DNA of 64,000 bases from Coccinella septempunctata (GCF_907165205.1 NC_058196.1:14302501-14366500), one strand, 5' to 3'. Shown: positions 31,287 through 43,395, numbered from the stretch's first letter. Numbers and translations are program-made. Notes: a model not told the origin generated them from the letters alone.

Positions 31287-32116
31287 ATTTTGAGAGTGAA
31301 CTGCCAATTAATATGTATACAATACCTTGTGAATGAAATATGAGTTAAGAAATGAAACATTTCATTTTTATATTTGAAATTAAGAGTAAAATTGATGGGA
31401 TGAGGACAGACGAAAGGACAATCAATTCGATACCACGCCGACGTTTCGGTTTATTTAAAACCTTCCTCAGGGCTCTGGAAGAGTGATACAAAATTCACAT
31501 TAATTGAGGAGATATTATTGTTATGTCTTGAGTTGAATAATGACAACATAATATGATACAAACTAACAAGAGTCACAACATTTCAGTTAATAACAACAAC
31601 TATGAAAATAGAAGGCAGATTTGTGCGATGTCTGAGGGTGTGAGAGAACAATTCACAAAATAAAAAAAACAAAAAAAAACAATCATTAAATAAACACATA
31701 AAAAACACTTTTGAACATGAAATTACTTACAATATCAACTCGGTCCCTTCTCAACCTTAAATAAAAATTCCAATAACTCAAGCAATTCAGAAACTGAGCG
31801 ATACATTTATTTCTTCGTATATAAACAAAAAGAATCAACATGCCAAGCGTAATATGAACCATCCGTCCAGGTGTCAACCGAAAACACAGATACTTAACAT
31901 GATATGAAACAAAGAACAAGGACAAGAATATATCCTTCATCAATTCATTTTTATATATGGTAAATGTATAAAACTCAGAAGAATCATCATGGTTAGTAAA
32001 AAGTAGAATCTTGGTTTCCCAAGAGTGCGCAATCTGAATAAAATTATTTTAACTACGGAGTTATCTATCATATCATTCATTCTGTTCTTCATTAATAAAA
32101 ATCTTTCTTGAATATA
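31287..32116. other. No gene; short Penelope-like motif
   Basis: At about 31435-31485 the minus strand reads CCTGAGGAAGG, a spacer, then CCGAAACGTCGG, a signature often found in untranslated parts of Penelope-like and related retroelements. The rest is AT-rich and unassigned. Confidence 0.4.
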
Positions 32117-32661
32117 CAGGGTGTCCCAAAACTAGTGAATCAAACGTCACACAACAATATAGTAGACCAAATATTATCGAATGACACTAACATTAGTTCA
32201 ACGAAAATGTACCGTTTCCAAAATAATCAGAATTTTATTGAAATACCTAAAGTTGCCGATTTTCGAACTATTTTTCTTAATCACAGTGCCAGTTTGTGAA
32301 AAAGGATATCGATTTTGAATTATATTGAACTGAAATTATTATTTTATTTCTCTAATTGAAATTATTTCAAGTAGTGAATCGATAACCTAAGTGAATGTAA
32401 ATTAAAACAATTGTTTTTTCTACATGATTTTTATTACCCAGAATAAACCCCCTCTATAGGGGTGATAATATGGGAGAAAAACGTTTTCCTTAATCACAAA
32501 CTGGCCTTGTGATTGAAAAAATAGTTCCAAAATCGGTAACTTTAGATTAAGTTTTTTCAGAAACGGTTCATTTTCGCTCAACTAATGTTCGTGTCATTCG
32601 ATAGTATTTGATCTACTCTATCGTGGTGTGGCGTTTGATTCACTAGTTTTGGGACACCCTG
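32117..32661. mobile_element. Palindromic MITE F (545 bp, TA duplication)
   Basis: Left end CAGGGTGTCCCAAAACTAGT and right end ACTAGTTTTGGGACACCCTG; the arms are complementary over roughly 200 bp. TA flanks it at 32115-32116 and 32662-32663. Non-coding; TA target and CAGGGTG ends point to Tc1/mariner-type mobilisation. Confidence 0.87.
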
Positions 32662-32665
32662 TATA

Positions 32666-34358
32666 TGTTACGGCTAAAGATAGGTGTGAGCATAAACTTA
32701 AGATTAGCTGGCTACACTTAGATTTATATTCGAGGACCGGCTAAAGTTCGATAAAATATTCATCTGCGTCAAGGAATTTCATCTTTAGCCAGCTAATGTG
32801 CATATTATCCAAACTGGAACGGCTGAAAATGTATTCGATGGACACACGGAAGGGTGATGTTTTTGGAATGCTATTTATTGTATTGAAGTTTTGTTACATA
32901 ACGCCTATGGGTTTTAAATTTAACATTTAATAAGTTATTTTCATCTGTTTAGAAGATTAACGCTCTTCAAATGGACCCTAAATTTTTTCAAGTCAGTTCA
33001 CATACACATACAGAAGTGAGATATACCTACAGATTTCCGTGGGCAATAGGAACGTGGTTATTCAATTGTCCTGTGAGAAACCAGAGCATGACCTCACAAG
33101 GAAATGAAATATAAGATATAAGACAAAGAGAATTTTTTTCTGTGAACAAAAGTATATTTTCGGCGGTTTATGGAAAAATTTTCTACGAAATAGAAACGAT
33201 AGTTTTTCATGTTGCAATTTCTCTCCAAACAATACTTTTGCAAAAAAAAACATGAATATGAAAATGGTTAAGAATAATTTTTCTAGCTGATTTTGTTAAA
33301 ATTTTCTTCCCAAGTCAGTACGGATTCCAAAATACGGCCTCTCTATACCATTGAAGAATCCTTCCGGAAGATTCAAGTGGAGTCAGCGTAAAGCTAGCGT
33401 TTTCTACCCCTTACAACCATGCGGTAAACCAAATAAATTACTAGCTGAGTGTCTTTTTGGGAGTAAAAGACGTCAGGTCATTTTCAATATTATAACTTTT
33501 ATAGTGCTTCTGAAAAAAATTGTCATACAAATTTTATGTACCCCCTTCAAGGGGCGGTATCTTAACAAGGGATGCTCCACTGAAATTTCTTTATATGAAA
33601 GTTCCTATCTTTTTTTTCGATGAGGAATCACCTTCGTGAATGTTTCACACTTATTTAGTTACACCCTGTATTTCGGCAGAATTTGACCTTTGGTATTTTG
33701 ATGTCTTCATTTTCTCCTTTTGCTCATTCAATTCCCTTGCAAATTATGAATAATAACAAGATGAAAGATACAGATTAACTTTAGTTTTCCCTCGAATTTT
33801 GTCATGAGGCGTTTAGATTTTTAGATTCGCTAATAAGATTACGTTGAGACACAGTAGGAACAAATATTTGTTCATTCTCAATTTCTCAACTGCTTAACAT
33901 AATACTTTTCTGCTATTAAAATTATGTGAAATTCATACAAAAAATGCATTGCATTATTAGTTTGATTATGATTATTACTATTTCTTCACATTCTTTAATT
34001 GTCGAAAATTTGCGCCACTCAAGTCTTGCCAATACTTTTCTTCTTTTCTATTAGCTTCTACATTTTTAGCCGACGGAATGTGGTTACACTTAAGTTCAGC
34101 CAGCTAAAGATAGAAGAAACTATCATTAGCAAATACCCGAAACTTAACCTAAGTTTAGCCGACTAATCTTAGGCCGACCGGCCACCGAATGCGAAGTTGC
34201 GCGAAGCGGAGCATTTTCAGTCCTAATATAATTGACAAGCTACGAATCGAGTGACGTAGCTCGTGATTTAGCATTGAAAAAGCACAGCTTCGCTCAACTT
34301 CGCATTCGGTGGCCGGTCCGCCTCAAGTTTATGGTCACACCTATCTTTAGCCATAACA
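32666..34358. mobile_element. TIR element G (about 1.7 kb), interrupted by MITE C
   Basis: The left end TGTTACGGCTAAAGATAGGT is repeated inverted at the right (ACCTATCTTTAGCCATAACA). The arms continue for more than 60 bp once the 151-bp MITE C at 34172-34322 is removed. TATA (or TA) flanks it at 32662-32665 and 34359-34362. The interior shows no transposase. Its left border abuts MITE F, which may share the same TA. Confidence 0.75.
34172..34322. mobile_element. MITE family C, full copy (151 bp palindrome)
   Basis: The same length and layout as 52588-52738, ending GGCCGGTCC plus GCC. Flanked by TTA (34169-34171) and TCA (34323-34325), probably a mutated 3-bp duplication. The uninterrupted left arm of element G shows the empty site. 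Confidence 0.8.
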
Positions 34359-34362
34359 TATA

Positions 34363-35138
34363 CCTACATTTTCTAATTCAATCGGACAAACTTCACATCC
34401 ACAAATTTGAGTAGAAAATTACAAAAATCCTGAAATACTTACTATTTCGATGTGATCAAATAAAATTACACGACCATATATAGGGCACCAGGCAGACCTT
34501 GCCCTTGTCATATAACATATGACAACATCAACATCATGTGGGGGAGAGCAAAGCTGAAAGTTACGGTGATTTCTGTTCCGCTGTGTCTAGAATCACGGTA
34601 CCGGTAATATTGAGAATTAAAATGTAGATTGCAGCGACATGTTGATGACAGTTCGAAGTAAAAAGTTAATGCAGTCATTGCCATTTTTGAAAAAGATTTT
34701 GAGATCTTCAACAAATAAATCCTTTTTCCTCAATTTATAGTTGATTTTTCTAAATCCTATTTTGTCGGTCACGAATTCACCCCCATCACACCCTATACCT
34801 CTGTTTCCGAAAAATTATGCTGAGTCGGGCACAATTGAGATATTTGAATTTTTTTTCAATGAATGTATTCTCCTTGAGATGCTTTTCAAGATAGATATAA
34901 CCCACGATTTTGTCGAGTAAGAATTCAACCCTCATCACACCCTACCTCTCTTGTCGAGTACATTTGAGATATTTTAATCTTTTTTTCAGTGAATATATTC
35001 TCTTTGAGGTGCTCTTCAAGACCTATATATCCCCCGATTTATTCGAGCACGAATTCCCCCTCCACCACCCCAACCTGTGTTGCCGAAAAATTATGCTAAG
35101 TCATTTATACATCTGATTTACGAAAACATCAGAACACC
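34363..35138. other. No gene recognised
   Basis: Between about 34770 and 35100 a segment of roughly 130 bases is repeated imperfectly (CGAATTC, CATCACACCCTA, TTGAGATATTT, TATTCTCTTTGAGGTGCT), as a short tandem duplication. No coding potential. Confidence 0.45.
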
Positions 35139-35770
35139 ATGATAACTATTTATGCAGATGATGTAGCAGCCTTAGCAACTTATGAGAATGCTGAAACGGC
35201 TTCGGAATATCTTCAGCAACATTTGAACGACCTAGAAGAGTAGTATAAAAAATGGCGTTTGCAAATAAATGAAACTTAAGCAGTATGTGTTACATTTACC
35301 AATAATAAAAAGCCTATGCCCTCCGGTACAAAAAAAAACAACGAACAAATACCAGTCTGTTCTGATGCGAAATATCTTGGCGAGCATCTAGTTCTAGACC
35401 AACGTCTCACTTGGAGAAGACATATTCAAGCAAAGACACAGCAGATCAATCTAAAAATTCGAAGCATGTACTGGCTCATAGGCAGGAAGGCAAAATTTTC
35501 CATTGAAATAAAGTTCTGATATATAAGGCAATAATCAAACCAATATGAACTTACGACATACAATTTTGGGATGCGCAAAACCATCAACGGTAATTATTCA
35601 GAGAACCCAATCAAAAATACTCCTCTCTATAACAGATGCTCCTTGGTACTTCTCCAACTCCAATCTTACAATTCATAACGATCAGGAATACCAGTCATTA
35701 CAGAAAAAATCAGAAATCGTTTCAACCGATATCAGCAGAACTTGCAAGGCCACGAAAAAATCTTCATAAA
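35139..35770 (+). pseudogene. jockey-like RT fragment with intact YADD box
   Basis: Reading from about 35142 gives MITIYADDVAALATYENA, then QQHLNDLEE, YKKWRLQIN, KYLGEHLVLDQRLTWRRHI and IRSMYWLIGRKAKFS. These are the catalytic YADD box and downstream thumb region of a jockey-type reverse transcriptase. Stops and a frame change are present. A later frame (35545-35769) reads QRTQSKILLSITDAPWY, the conserved segment after the thumb. Upstream RT blocks are absent. Confidence 0.72.
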
Positions 35771-37199
35771 TCAACTAGGTAACTGAAAATCCATTCAACA
35801 AAAAAGATTGATGAGAACTTGGCCTGTTGACTTGAATTGAAAATATAATGAAAAAAAAATATTAATAGGTCAACATCTTCAACATGCCTGTACCTTCACC
35901 ACGTTCGCTTAATACTTCATAGAAGTAGATTGTAAACCTCAAAAAGAGCTATAACAAAAAAATTTGGCGGTTTCCAAATTTGAACATATAGTTCTAACAA
36001 CAATTTACAGCAGCCCATTCTTTAGGCGTTTTAATCCCTCCTTGTGAACGGAGCAAGGTGAGAAGACGCTGCTATGTTCCCGGTAACATGTGAATTTGAG
36101 ACAGTTGTTTTTTTGTGTCATTAGATCGGTGGATGAATTCTTCCGTTAATATGTTCCCATTCCTGAAAATTGTCTCCTGTTGTAATTCTTTTCTATTTCT
36201 AATATTTTTATGTTGTTAATATTATCATGTGGTTTTCTTCTTTGCAATATTGAGCTGGAGGGAAACCCTTTTCATTGTGTTTTATATCTATTTTGTGTTG
36301 TGACATTCGTTTTCTTACCTATTTGGATGTCTGCCCTATGTACGATAGATGGCATTCGGAGAAGGTGCAGGGTGTCCGAGTTAAAGTGTCCCTATACCTT
36401 ATTGTATAGGAAACTAAAGGATCTAGAAGAAAAAGTTCAATACAAAACTTGTCTGTAATCGATTGAACTTTTATTTTTTATTACCCAGCTTAATACAAGG
36501 GGCTCCGTTTTTTCCTGTTGGTGTCAACTTTCTTATTTCAAATGGAACAGCCCGTATATTATTGCATTTTTGAATTCCTTGTTAAATTTCAAGGTAACGT
36601 TCATTATCTTTCATTGAAAATGCGCGTTTTTCAACAGTAGTGCATTTGCTTTATGCCAGGGGTCAAAAATATTCTTACCTACTCAAAAATTTCTGATCCA
36701 TAATGCGTGTTCTTTTTAATTTTGCTATTGATTTTTCCAAGATTGATATAATAAGTTTTGGAATTTTTTTCTCTTCTTCCATGGAACTGGATTGCTGTAT
36801 ATTATGTTTTCTTCTTCTGTTCGTAGATCGTCATTCTTTTTTTGTGTTTCCTGGTATAGCTTCTATCAGGTTAGGATCGGAGTCAGAACATTCTTCTCCT
36901 TACGCACTTCAGACTTCAGACCTATCTTGATTCTCGTGGGTTGGATCTATTAATTATTATCTACAGTATATTCTGTAATGGGCTCATTTGGATTCGTAGC
37001 TTCGGGTTCTTCAATAATCTGGATAGTGTTCTGGATTTCCTCTTCCACATTTGCTCTTTCCGTAGTTATTGTTTGTGTCCATCGTCTTTTGTGTTATGGT
37101 AAATTCTGTGGATTTCATGATACCTTATGTCAATACCATTTTTTGCCACTTTTGCGAAAGTGAGGGTATTTCTTGTTTCATTTGAGTGTTTTCTTTTAT
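35771..37199. other. Mostly unassigned; may include the rest of a decayed minus-strand retroelement
   Basis: At 36361 AGGGTGTCCGAGTTAAAGTG looks like a lone transposon end. Plus-strand frames at 36210, 36703 and 36978 are T-rich and are probably shadows of A-rich minus-strand sequence that continues the ORF1 relic at 37.2-37.7 kb. No domain can be read. Confidence 0.35.
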
Positions 37200-37678
37200 T
37201 ATCTTCATTCTGTTTGACGGATGCTGGGACATGCGATTCATCATCATATTTGTCCTTTATATGTCACCAGTGAGGTTTCTCTCTCGATCCTGATATATGA
37301 CGGTATGTTTTTCTTCATTGTAATTACTGCACATTTGGCCCCTGTGAGTAAGGCATAAAGACCTTCACCACTATATATTTCAGTTTCGATATGTTTAACA
37401 ATTCCATATTTTCACAGTGCTGTTTTTGTTTTTTCGTTTTACAGTTCTATTGGAAAGTCATGTACTTTCAAGTAGATGTCATCTAAGTTTCCACTTATTT
37501 GTATCTCGTAAAAATTGCCTTCGTCGTCTTCAAATTTCACGGGACTTTCTTCGTGTTTTTTTACGGTTTCTTGTACCAATGTTTTCGTTATGAGCTTAAT
37601 ATGAACAACACGAGACAGGTGGCAATACCTTGGAAAATAGATACAAGGAATGGAAAATAAACATTTGTTGTTGTCCAA
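37200..37678 (-). pseudogene. ORF1 (gag-like) relic of a non-LTR retrotransposon
   Basis: The minus-strand frame from 37678 ends DDIYLKVHDFPIEL. After a stop the sequence continues with KYGIVKHIETEIYSGEGLYA and NIPSYIRIERETSLVTYKGQ. The order (hydrophobic FP motif, KYG, IPSYI.I, V.YKGQ) matches the RNA-binding region just before the CCHC knuckles in ORF1 of I/jockey-like elements. The knuckles are not readable. Several stops are present. Confidence 0.55.
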
Positions 37679-37870
37679 AGTGTGTCGCCAATCACAATTG
37701 AGATAGTTGAATCTGACATCATTGTCACGTCAATTGGTAGAAGGTAGGAGCTATATAAATTTATTTATTTAACGCCGCTGCCTTAGTGTCGCGCTAGACA
37801 GAGAAGCAACAACAAATACATTCATAACACGTCGAAGTCCATTCTATGTATTTATGTTCTAAGGACAATA

Positions 37871-38918
37871 CTATGGAGAGTAGAGAGTAGGAGAACGATC
37901 GCCGTACTAAAAATGTGTCCCCGAAAACGAGGAACGTAGGACAGGAGTCGCTGCGATCGCTACGTTTATCCATAAGGGGTGGGGATTCAAGCGTCAATTT
38001 GAAATGAACAGCCTTCATTATATTTTAGGTTATGTTTCATCGTGGTTTTTCTGATAATTTTTCAAATACCTTTCTTCAAATCTATATTAAATATGAGTTC
38101 TCTGAATTATATGCAATAAAATACAAGTCATATTATAAATAGGACTATGTTATCAGCCTTAGTCATTCATAATAAATGACGAAATCAATGAAATTCAAAA
38201 GAAATCACCGATCAAAAAAATTGTACCTTCTTTTGTTTATCATTGTTTATTGAAAACAGGTATGTTAGTTGGTTTACCGTAATCTTCAAAATTATATAAA
38301 TTCGCAACAAAAGGTAGCAATCTCAGATTTATCACTTAGGTATTAGAGTAGATTCTGTTTGCAATACTCAGCTGAGAACCGTTATAAACCATATATTTAT
38401 CATATGCCAACAAAATTCTTCAAGAATATCCACTTCTGAACCATGTAGTTTCATTGGGTAGATATTCTTATTCAGAAGAGCCACTTTTCATGAGAGAATA
38501 CAATTTCAATTTCGTTTATAATGAATCCATCATCTTTTTGATATCTTCATCGCAAAAGTGCTCTTGACACACAAATTATTTCCGAGTCGATTCTTGAGGT
38601 AAGGTTTTTCCAATTTTCTCTCAAAAATGCTCTCGGAAATTTTATCTCTTCTCCTTTTCTTTCCGACGCCAGAACACTCTAGCGCACGCTTCAACGTTTC
38701 ACCATTGTCATATGTTGTTCTCTTATCAAAAATCGAAAATGATAATATTCCTATCATCTGTCACCAGGAAAACAGTTCACTCAGCCAACTTCAACTAGTT
38801 TAAATCAAAATTTCGCCATCCCGTGATGGCCAGCGCGCCTGTTGGAAAAAACATGAACTACCATATTGGTACATATTTTAAGGGACAAAAAATCTATGGT
38901 CTCAAAGCAGCGATCGTT
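37871..38918. mobile_element. TIR element H, copy 2, right end truncated
   Basis: The left end TATGGAGAGTAGAGAGTAGG matches element H at 19425. The two copies align through GATGGCCAGCGCGCCTGTTGG and stop at GCGATCGTT. The last 30 bp or so of the right terminal repeat are missing. This copy lacks the hAT-like insert and provides its empty site near 38755. No duplication is visible. Confidence 0.85.
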
Positions 38919-38934
38919 GTCAAAATAACAAATT

Positions 38935-39250
38935 CAATGAAAGTTTGCATTTAAAAAAATGAAAGTTTACCTAATGATTCGAAATGAAAAAATATTTTGA
39001 GGTCATCAGGGGATTCTACGTAAGAAAGTGCCTATAAAAGGTTCAAGTTTCAGATTTCTAACTTCAAAGATAAAAAAGTTATGAGAACTTTACGAAAGTG
39101 TTAAATTCAAAAACGAAGTATCGTAGGAGGCTGCGGTTTTGGCCATTCTTTGTTTCTCCAAAAAATAGCTCGGAAATGTGTCATCCGTTTTCTTCTATCT
39201 GCTTTAGTTCTCGAGATCCTCTCAATAGACAACGAATTTTGCCCACCCTC
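38935..39250. repeat. Dispersed repeat D, copy 2
   Basis: Aligns with 7270-7593 in the same orientation. It starts directly after the truncated element H, so it may have replaced its right end by insertion or rearrangement. Confidence 0.7.
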
Positions 39251-39451
39251 TACACACTACTATGTCTAAAGAGAATCCTAGATTGTCCCTTATCCATTTG
39301 TGTAAACGAAGATGCGTTGACTTTTGAAGTTTAATGTATTTGTATATTTAGTCATTTCCAAGTGATAATTTCGTCACAAATTTATTTTATCGCACAATTG
39401 ATATGGCAGATGTTTGTAGTCTCGTGTCTAAGATGCAATGAAACCATAGGA

Positions 39452-39890
39452 TTGATGTCATTCGATTCGTTTTTCCTTTTTAAACACAAAGCAGAAGGCG
39501 GCACTGCTTTATTCAAAAAAGTTATCGAATTATTTCTCATAAACCGCTCCTTCCCATCCTCCTGAAGTTCTCACAAACTATAAGCGGAATGTCATTCGAT
39601 TCATTTTCCCTTCTTTAAACACATTTTGAAAGCAGAGGCGGTACTTCTTCATTAAAAAGATTAACGAATTATTTCTCACAAGCTACCCCTTCTCACTCTT
39701 TGACGGCTTGACAAACTAAAAATAAGCTTGATGTTATTCGATTCACTTTCTCTTCTTTAAACACATTCTAAAAGTAGAAGGCGGCACTACTCCATTCAAA
39801 AAGTTATCGAAAAATTTCTCATAAACTACCCCCTCCCATCCCTTTGAAAGCCCGACAAACTATAAGGTTGATGTAATTCGATTCATAAAT
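39452..39890. repeat. Tandem repeat, about 134-142 bp, three and a fraction copies
   Basis: The segment GT(C/T/A)ATTCGATTC recurs at 39457, 39591, 39733 and 39873. Each is followed by CTTCTTTAAACACA-like and GGCGG(C/T)ACT-like segments and a C-rich CCCATC-like stretch. Copies differ by substitutions and small indels. The array ends about 260 bp before the ionotropic receptor start codon. Confidence 0.82.
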
Positions 39891-40152
39891 AAAATCATGA
39901 AATTAATGGGTCTCTCGCTGACAATTTTTTCCACCACTTCACGTGATGAGAGTAGAACTGAAACCCTCTCAATTTATGCATAGGCTACCGTACGCTGGCA
40001 ACACGCGAAATTTGTAATTCTTATCAACTTCCCCACAAAGCGTGTAACACCAGAACGCTACAAGCCAATTTCACTCGAATCTAAACAATGATCATACACG
40101 TTTTTTCAGAACGGCACACTGCTTCATACAACCCTTCCATCTACAGCACGTT

Positions 40153-41784
40153 ATGAGGATTTTTCAATCGAAAAACAGTTCATTCTTTTCCATCCATTGC
40201 GTGAATTTGCTGGTGAAATTATTATCGTTGAGGAATTGCACAGTGAGTGTCACAAACGGTGGAAATTACGATTTCCCAGCTGTAAGAATGGATTATGGGA
40301 AAATGTTCAAAGATGATATTTTTTCACAAAGAGTTTGCCTGTATTTGTTGGAGGAAATTCCGAGTGTGAAACTGAAGGATATTATGGAAACTCTAAGCGT
40401 AAAGCATAATTTTAATCCAAGAGCGAAATTCATTATATCTGGAACTTTATTCACGATGGAAATGAGGAAAGTTTTGAAGGAATTTTATGTATTGGACGTG
40501 ATTTTTATTCATCTTAAGACTGGATTTATTCACAGATTTATACCATCAACTTTAGAGGTATATGACATTGGAATGTGTACTAAAATGACTATTAGTCTAC
40601 TCGTTCAGACAAAAGTTGGTAATGCGTCGGAAAAAAACAAACTTTCGTTGCTCTATCTGAAGTCTTTTGTTTACGCTATGTGCATTACTTGTGATAAACC
40701 TGGCATCGAAATTGAAATTATTAGAGTTATATTAAGGAACGCCCAAATAAAGGCAACCTTCAATGAAATCGAGCCCACCGATCAAAAATACAAATCAATG
40801 TGGAAAAATCATGATATATTATTCGGAACCCTTGTCATTGCCTTCACTGTTCCAGAACTTGAAATTACAATGCCCTACGTATTCGACGAAGCTGCATTTT
40901 TTATACCCCTATCTTTCGACATTCCAAGATGGAAATACATCCTGACAGCTCTTCCGTTTCACGTTTGGATTTCTTGGTTTTTACTTTCAATCATCATGTC
41001 ACTCTTGTGGGTTCTGACGAGAAAAGTAGATGGAAATGCTGATTTCCAGGAGTTCCCCACAATCTTTTCATACAGTTTGGTTTTCTTTATCGAGCAGAGC
41101 TTACGCTTACGTACTGAACTGCTCTCGAGAAAGATTCTGCTGGTCGGCATCTTAATCTTGTCGTTCAATATGAATATGTTTTTTAAGAGCAGATTCACTT
41201 ATCTTCTCGACGGCGTGAATCACGTAGATTCAGCGGAATCCCTCAGGGAAATCATGAGAAAAAGATTGGACATCGGTGTTTCCACGCGTTACATTGCAGA
41301 TTTTCTGAATTCAACACCAGAAGTGAGACATTACATTCAGGAACATATGGTAGACTGCATTAGTGAAAAATTGGACTACTGTATCGAGAGGGCTATAACT
41401 AAAAGGGACATGGTCATTTTGTATCCAGCTAAAAAGGTGAGGGGTAAAAAACGGCTATTTGCAGATCGTTTCACTGGTCTTCCACTGCTTGAACAGTTGA
41501 AACCGAGTGTTGCTTCGATGCCCATATCTTTAGCTTTTCCTAGAGGACATCCAGCTCTCAGTTTTTTCAACAAAAACTTGATTAATCTCAGAGAACATGG
41601 AATTGTTGATATGATTTCAAAAAAGTACGAAGAGAGTTGGCCAGAGCAAGAGGGAACATTTTTGAGGGTGGCTAAACCTTTGAATTTCGAACATATGGTC
41701 GGCCCAGCATTCATATGGGCTGTTGGATGTTTTGTGAGTTTGTTGCTGTTTCTGAACGAGTTATACGAATTCGTCAGGTTTTGA
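40153..41784 (+). CDS. Divergent ionotropic receptor (IR), 543 residues
   Basis: This is an uninterrupted frame with the layout of insect ionotropic receptors. It has an N-terminal region, a ligand-binding S1 lobe (about 180-255), membrane helix 1 (about 264-288), a pore loop (about 300-316), helix 2 (about 327-347), the S2 lobe (about 355-495, ending with a KYEESWP-like segment) and helix 3 (about 515-536; IWAVGCFVSLLLFLNELYEF). Such receptors are ligand-gated cation channels on sensory neurons used in taste or smell. The length is near the family norm. Many divergent IRs lack introns, as here. ATG 40153 is the first Met, but the frame stays open upstream through TTTTTTCAG at 40101-40109, so an earlier exon carrying a signal peptide is possible. 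No clear signal peptide is encoded after 40153. Which IR subgroup it belongs to cannot be told from sequence alone. Confidence 0.82.
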   Translation: MRIFQSKNSSFFSIHCVNLLVKLLSLRNCTVSVTNGGNYDFPAVRMDYGKMFKDDIFSQRVCLYLLEEIPSVKLKDIMETLSVKHNFNPRAKFIISGTLFTMEMRKVLKEFYVLDVIFIHLKTGFIHRFIPSTLEVYDIGMCTKMTISLLVQTKVGNASEKNKLSLLYLKSFVYAMCITCDKPGIEIEIIRVILRNAQIKATFNEIEPTDQKYKSMWKNHDILFGTLVIAFTVPELEITMPYVFDEAAFFIPLSFDIPRWKYILTALPFHVWISWFLLSIIMSLLWVLTRKVDGNADFQEFPTIFSYSLVFFIEQSLRLRTELLSRKILLVGILILSFNMNMFFKSRFTYLLDGVNHVDSAESLREIMRKRLDIGVSTRYIADFLNSTPEVRHYIQEHMVDCISEKLDYCIERAITKRDMVILYPAKKVRGKKRLFADRFTGLPLLEQLKPSVASMPISLAFPRGHPALSFFNKNLINLREHGIVDMISKKYEESWPEQEGTFLRVAKPLNFEHMVGPAFIWAVGCFVSLLLFLNELYEFVRF

Positions 41785-42183
41785 TTTCAAGATTGAAATA
41801 TTCTATAAAAGATTTAAAGCACGTAGTTTCACAATTAGAGAATATTTATGTGGTTTGTTAACTTTTGTTTCTTTCAGGAATCAAGTCGAATAGCTTTATA
41901 TATTTTTATTTGTTCAAAGTGACATTCAATAAAGGCACTCTCATCATTATTTTTTCCTTCGGGCTCCAAATACTGAGCATGAGTAATGAACCGTCATATA
42001 TCTATATTTTAAATAGGATCAATGAGGTTCTGAAATTTCATATAGGTTTTTGCGCGCTTATTCCTAGAAACGAGATGTTATTTATACTATTAGGGATGTA
42101 AGTAAAATTCAAAAGTCGGGAACGATTTTGCGCCCGAGCAAAAGCGAAGGCTGGAATAAAGTTTGGGATTACTAAATACACTT
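41785..42183. other. Downstream flank of the receptor gene
   Basis: AATAAA at about 41928 could serve as a polyadenylation signal. No other feature seen. Confidence 0.4.
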
Positions 42184-43395
42184 ACGAGGTTATATTGAAA
42201 TATTCTTAGCCTACTATAGAACCAAACGAAATTTCAATGTCAAAATATTTTATTACTCAATATATTCTCCTCTTAATTGGATACATTCATTACAGCGAAC
42301 CTGCAACGTCTCTAGACCTTACAAAAAAAAAATTCCTATTCCTCTTCTTACTTTTTAAACCAGACCTCCACAACTTTTATTACCACCTCGTTGGAAAGAA
42401 ATTTACGACCTTTCAAACTTTTTTCAGTTGAGGAAAGAGATGATAGTCGGAATCGCCAAATCTGGTGAATAAGGGGGGTTTTCTAGTAATTCAAACCCTA
42501 AATCACGAATTTTTGCATGGCAACAAGAGATTTGTGTGCAGGGTCGTTGTTCTGCAAAAACAAAACACCTTTGGATAGCTTTCCGCGTCTCTTCTCTTTA
42601 AATTTTTTTTCCGTAGAGAGGTCAATAATGTCGAATAGTAATCTCCGGTAATTGGTCTATCCTTATCCAAAAAATTAATCATGATTACTCCACGGCAATC
42701 CCAAAAAACTGAAGCAAGAACTTTTCCAGCAGATTTTTGGACAAGAAACTTCTTAGGTCTTGGAGGTGCAGAGTGTAGCCATTCCATCAATTGTTGCTTT
42801 GTTTCTAGATCGTAGAAATGTACCCAAGTCTCATCCATGGTAACAATTCGGTTTAAGAAGTCTACATCGTTTTCAAAGCGAGCACAGATCGAACGCGATG
42901 CTTCTACCCTTGCACGCTTTTGGTCAACATTAAAACATTTAGGGATCCATTTTGCAGCAACTTTTCTTATGTCCAAATTGACGTGAACTATATGATGAAC
43001 GCGTTCGTGTTCAGATATCCGTTTCAGTGCTTCAGATATCCGTTTTAGCCCAAATCGACGGTCTGATAAAATAATGTCATGAACTGCATCGATATTTTCG
43101 GGGACTGACACAGAAACTGGCCTTCCCGATCGGTCATCATCTTCAATGGAAGATTTACCTCTTTTGAAGCATGCAGTCGAATTTTTCACGGTCGCATACG
43201 AAGGATATTGATCACCAAGGGTATTAAGCATATCTTCGTAAATTTGCTTACCTCTTAACCCTTTTAAATACAGGTACTTGATGATGGCACGATACTCCAA
43301 TTTTTTGATTTTCACAATTTCGGTGGACATCTTCTTTCTTTTAATTTATTGCGTAACTCTGGTTTACTCTTTTGACCTCAAACTTCACACTGACA
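42184..43395 (-). pseudogene. mariner element copy 2, transposase with mutated catalytic residue
   Basis: The minus-strand frame starts at ATG 43330 and stays open for 275 codons. It contains the helix-turn-helix region (EYRAIIKYLYLKGLRGKQIY), DDRSGRPVSVSVPENID, a short internal duplication (KRISEALKRISE), WIPKCFNVDQKRARVEA and the first catalytic Asp in MDETWVHF. Near 42540 the frame shifts. In the next frame the second catalytic block reads LQNNDPAH in place of the usual QDNAPAH, so the second Asp is Asn. YSPDLA with the third Asp follows, then stops. Mariner transposases are about 345 residues and use D-D34D. This copy is inactive. Closely related to copy 1 at 28.5-29.6 kb. Confidence 0.88.

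Noticed and set aside
37439..37678. Minus-strand frame as an independent host gene
   Set aside because: The downstream sequence continues as a non-LTR ORF1 pattern (IPSYI, YKGQ), so it is transposon-derived.
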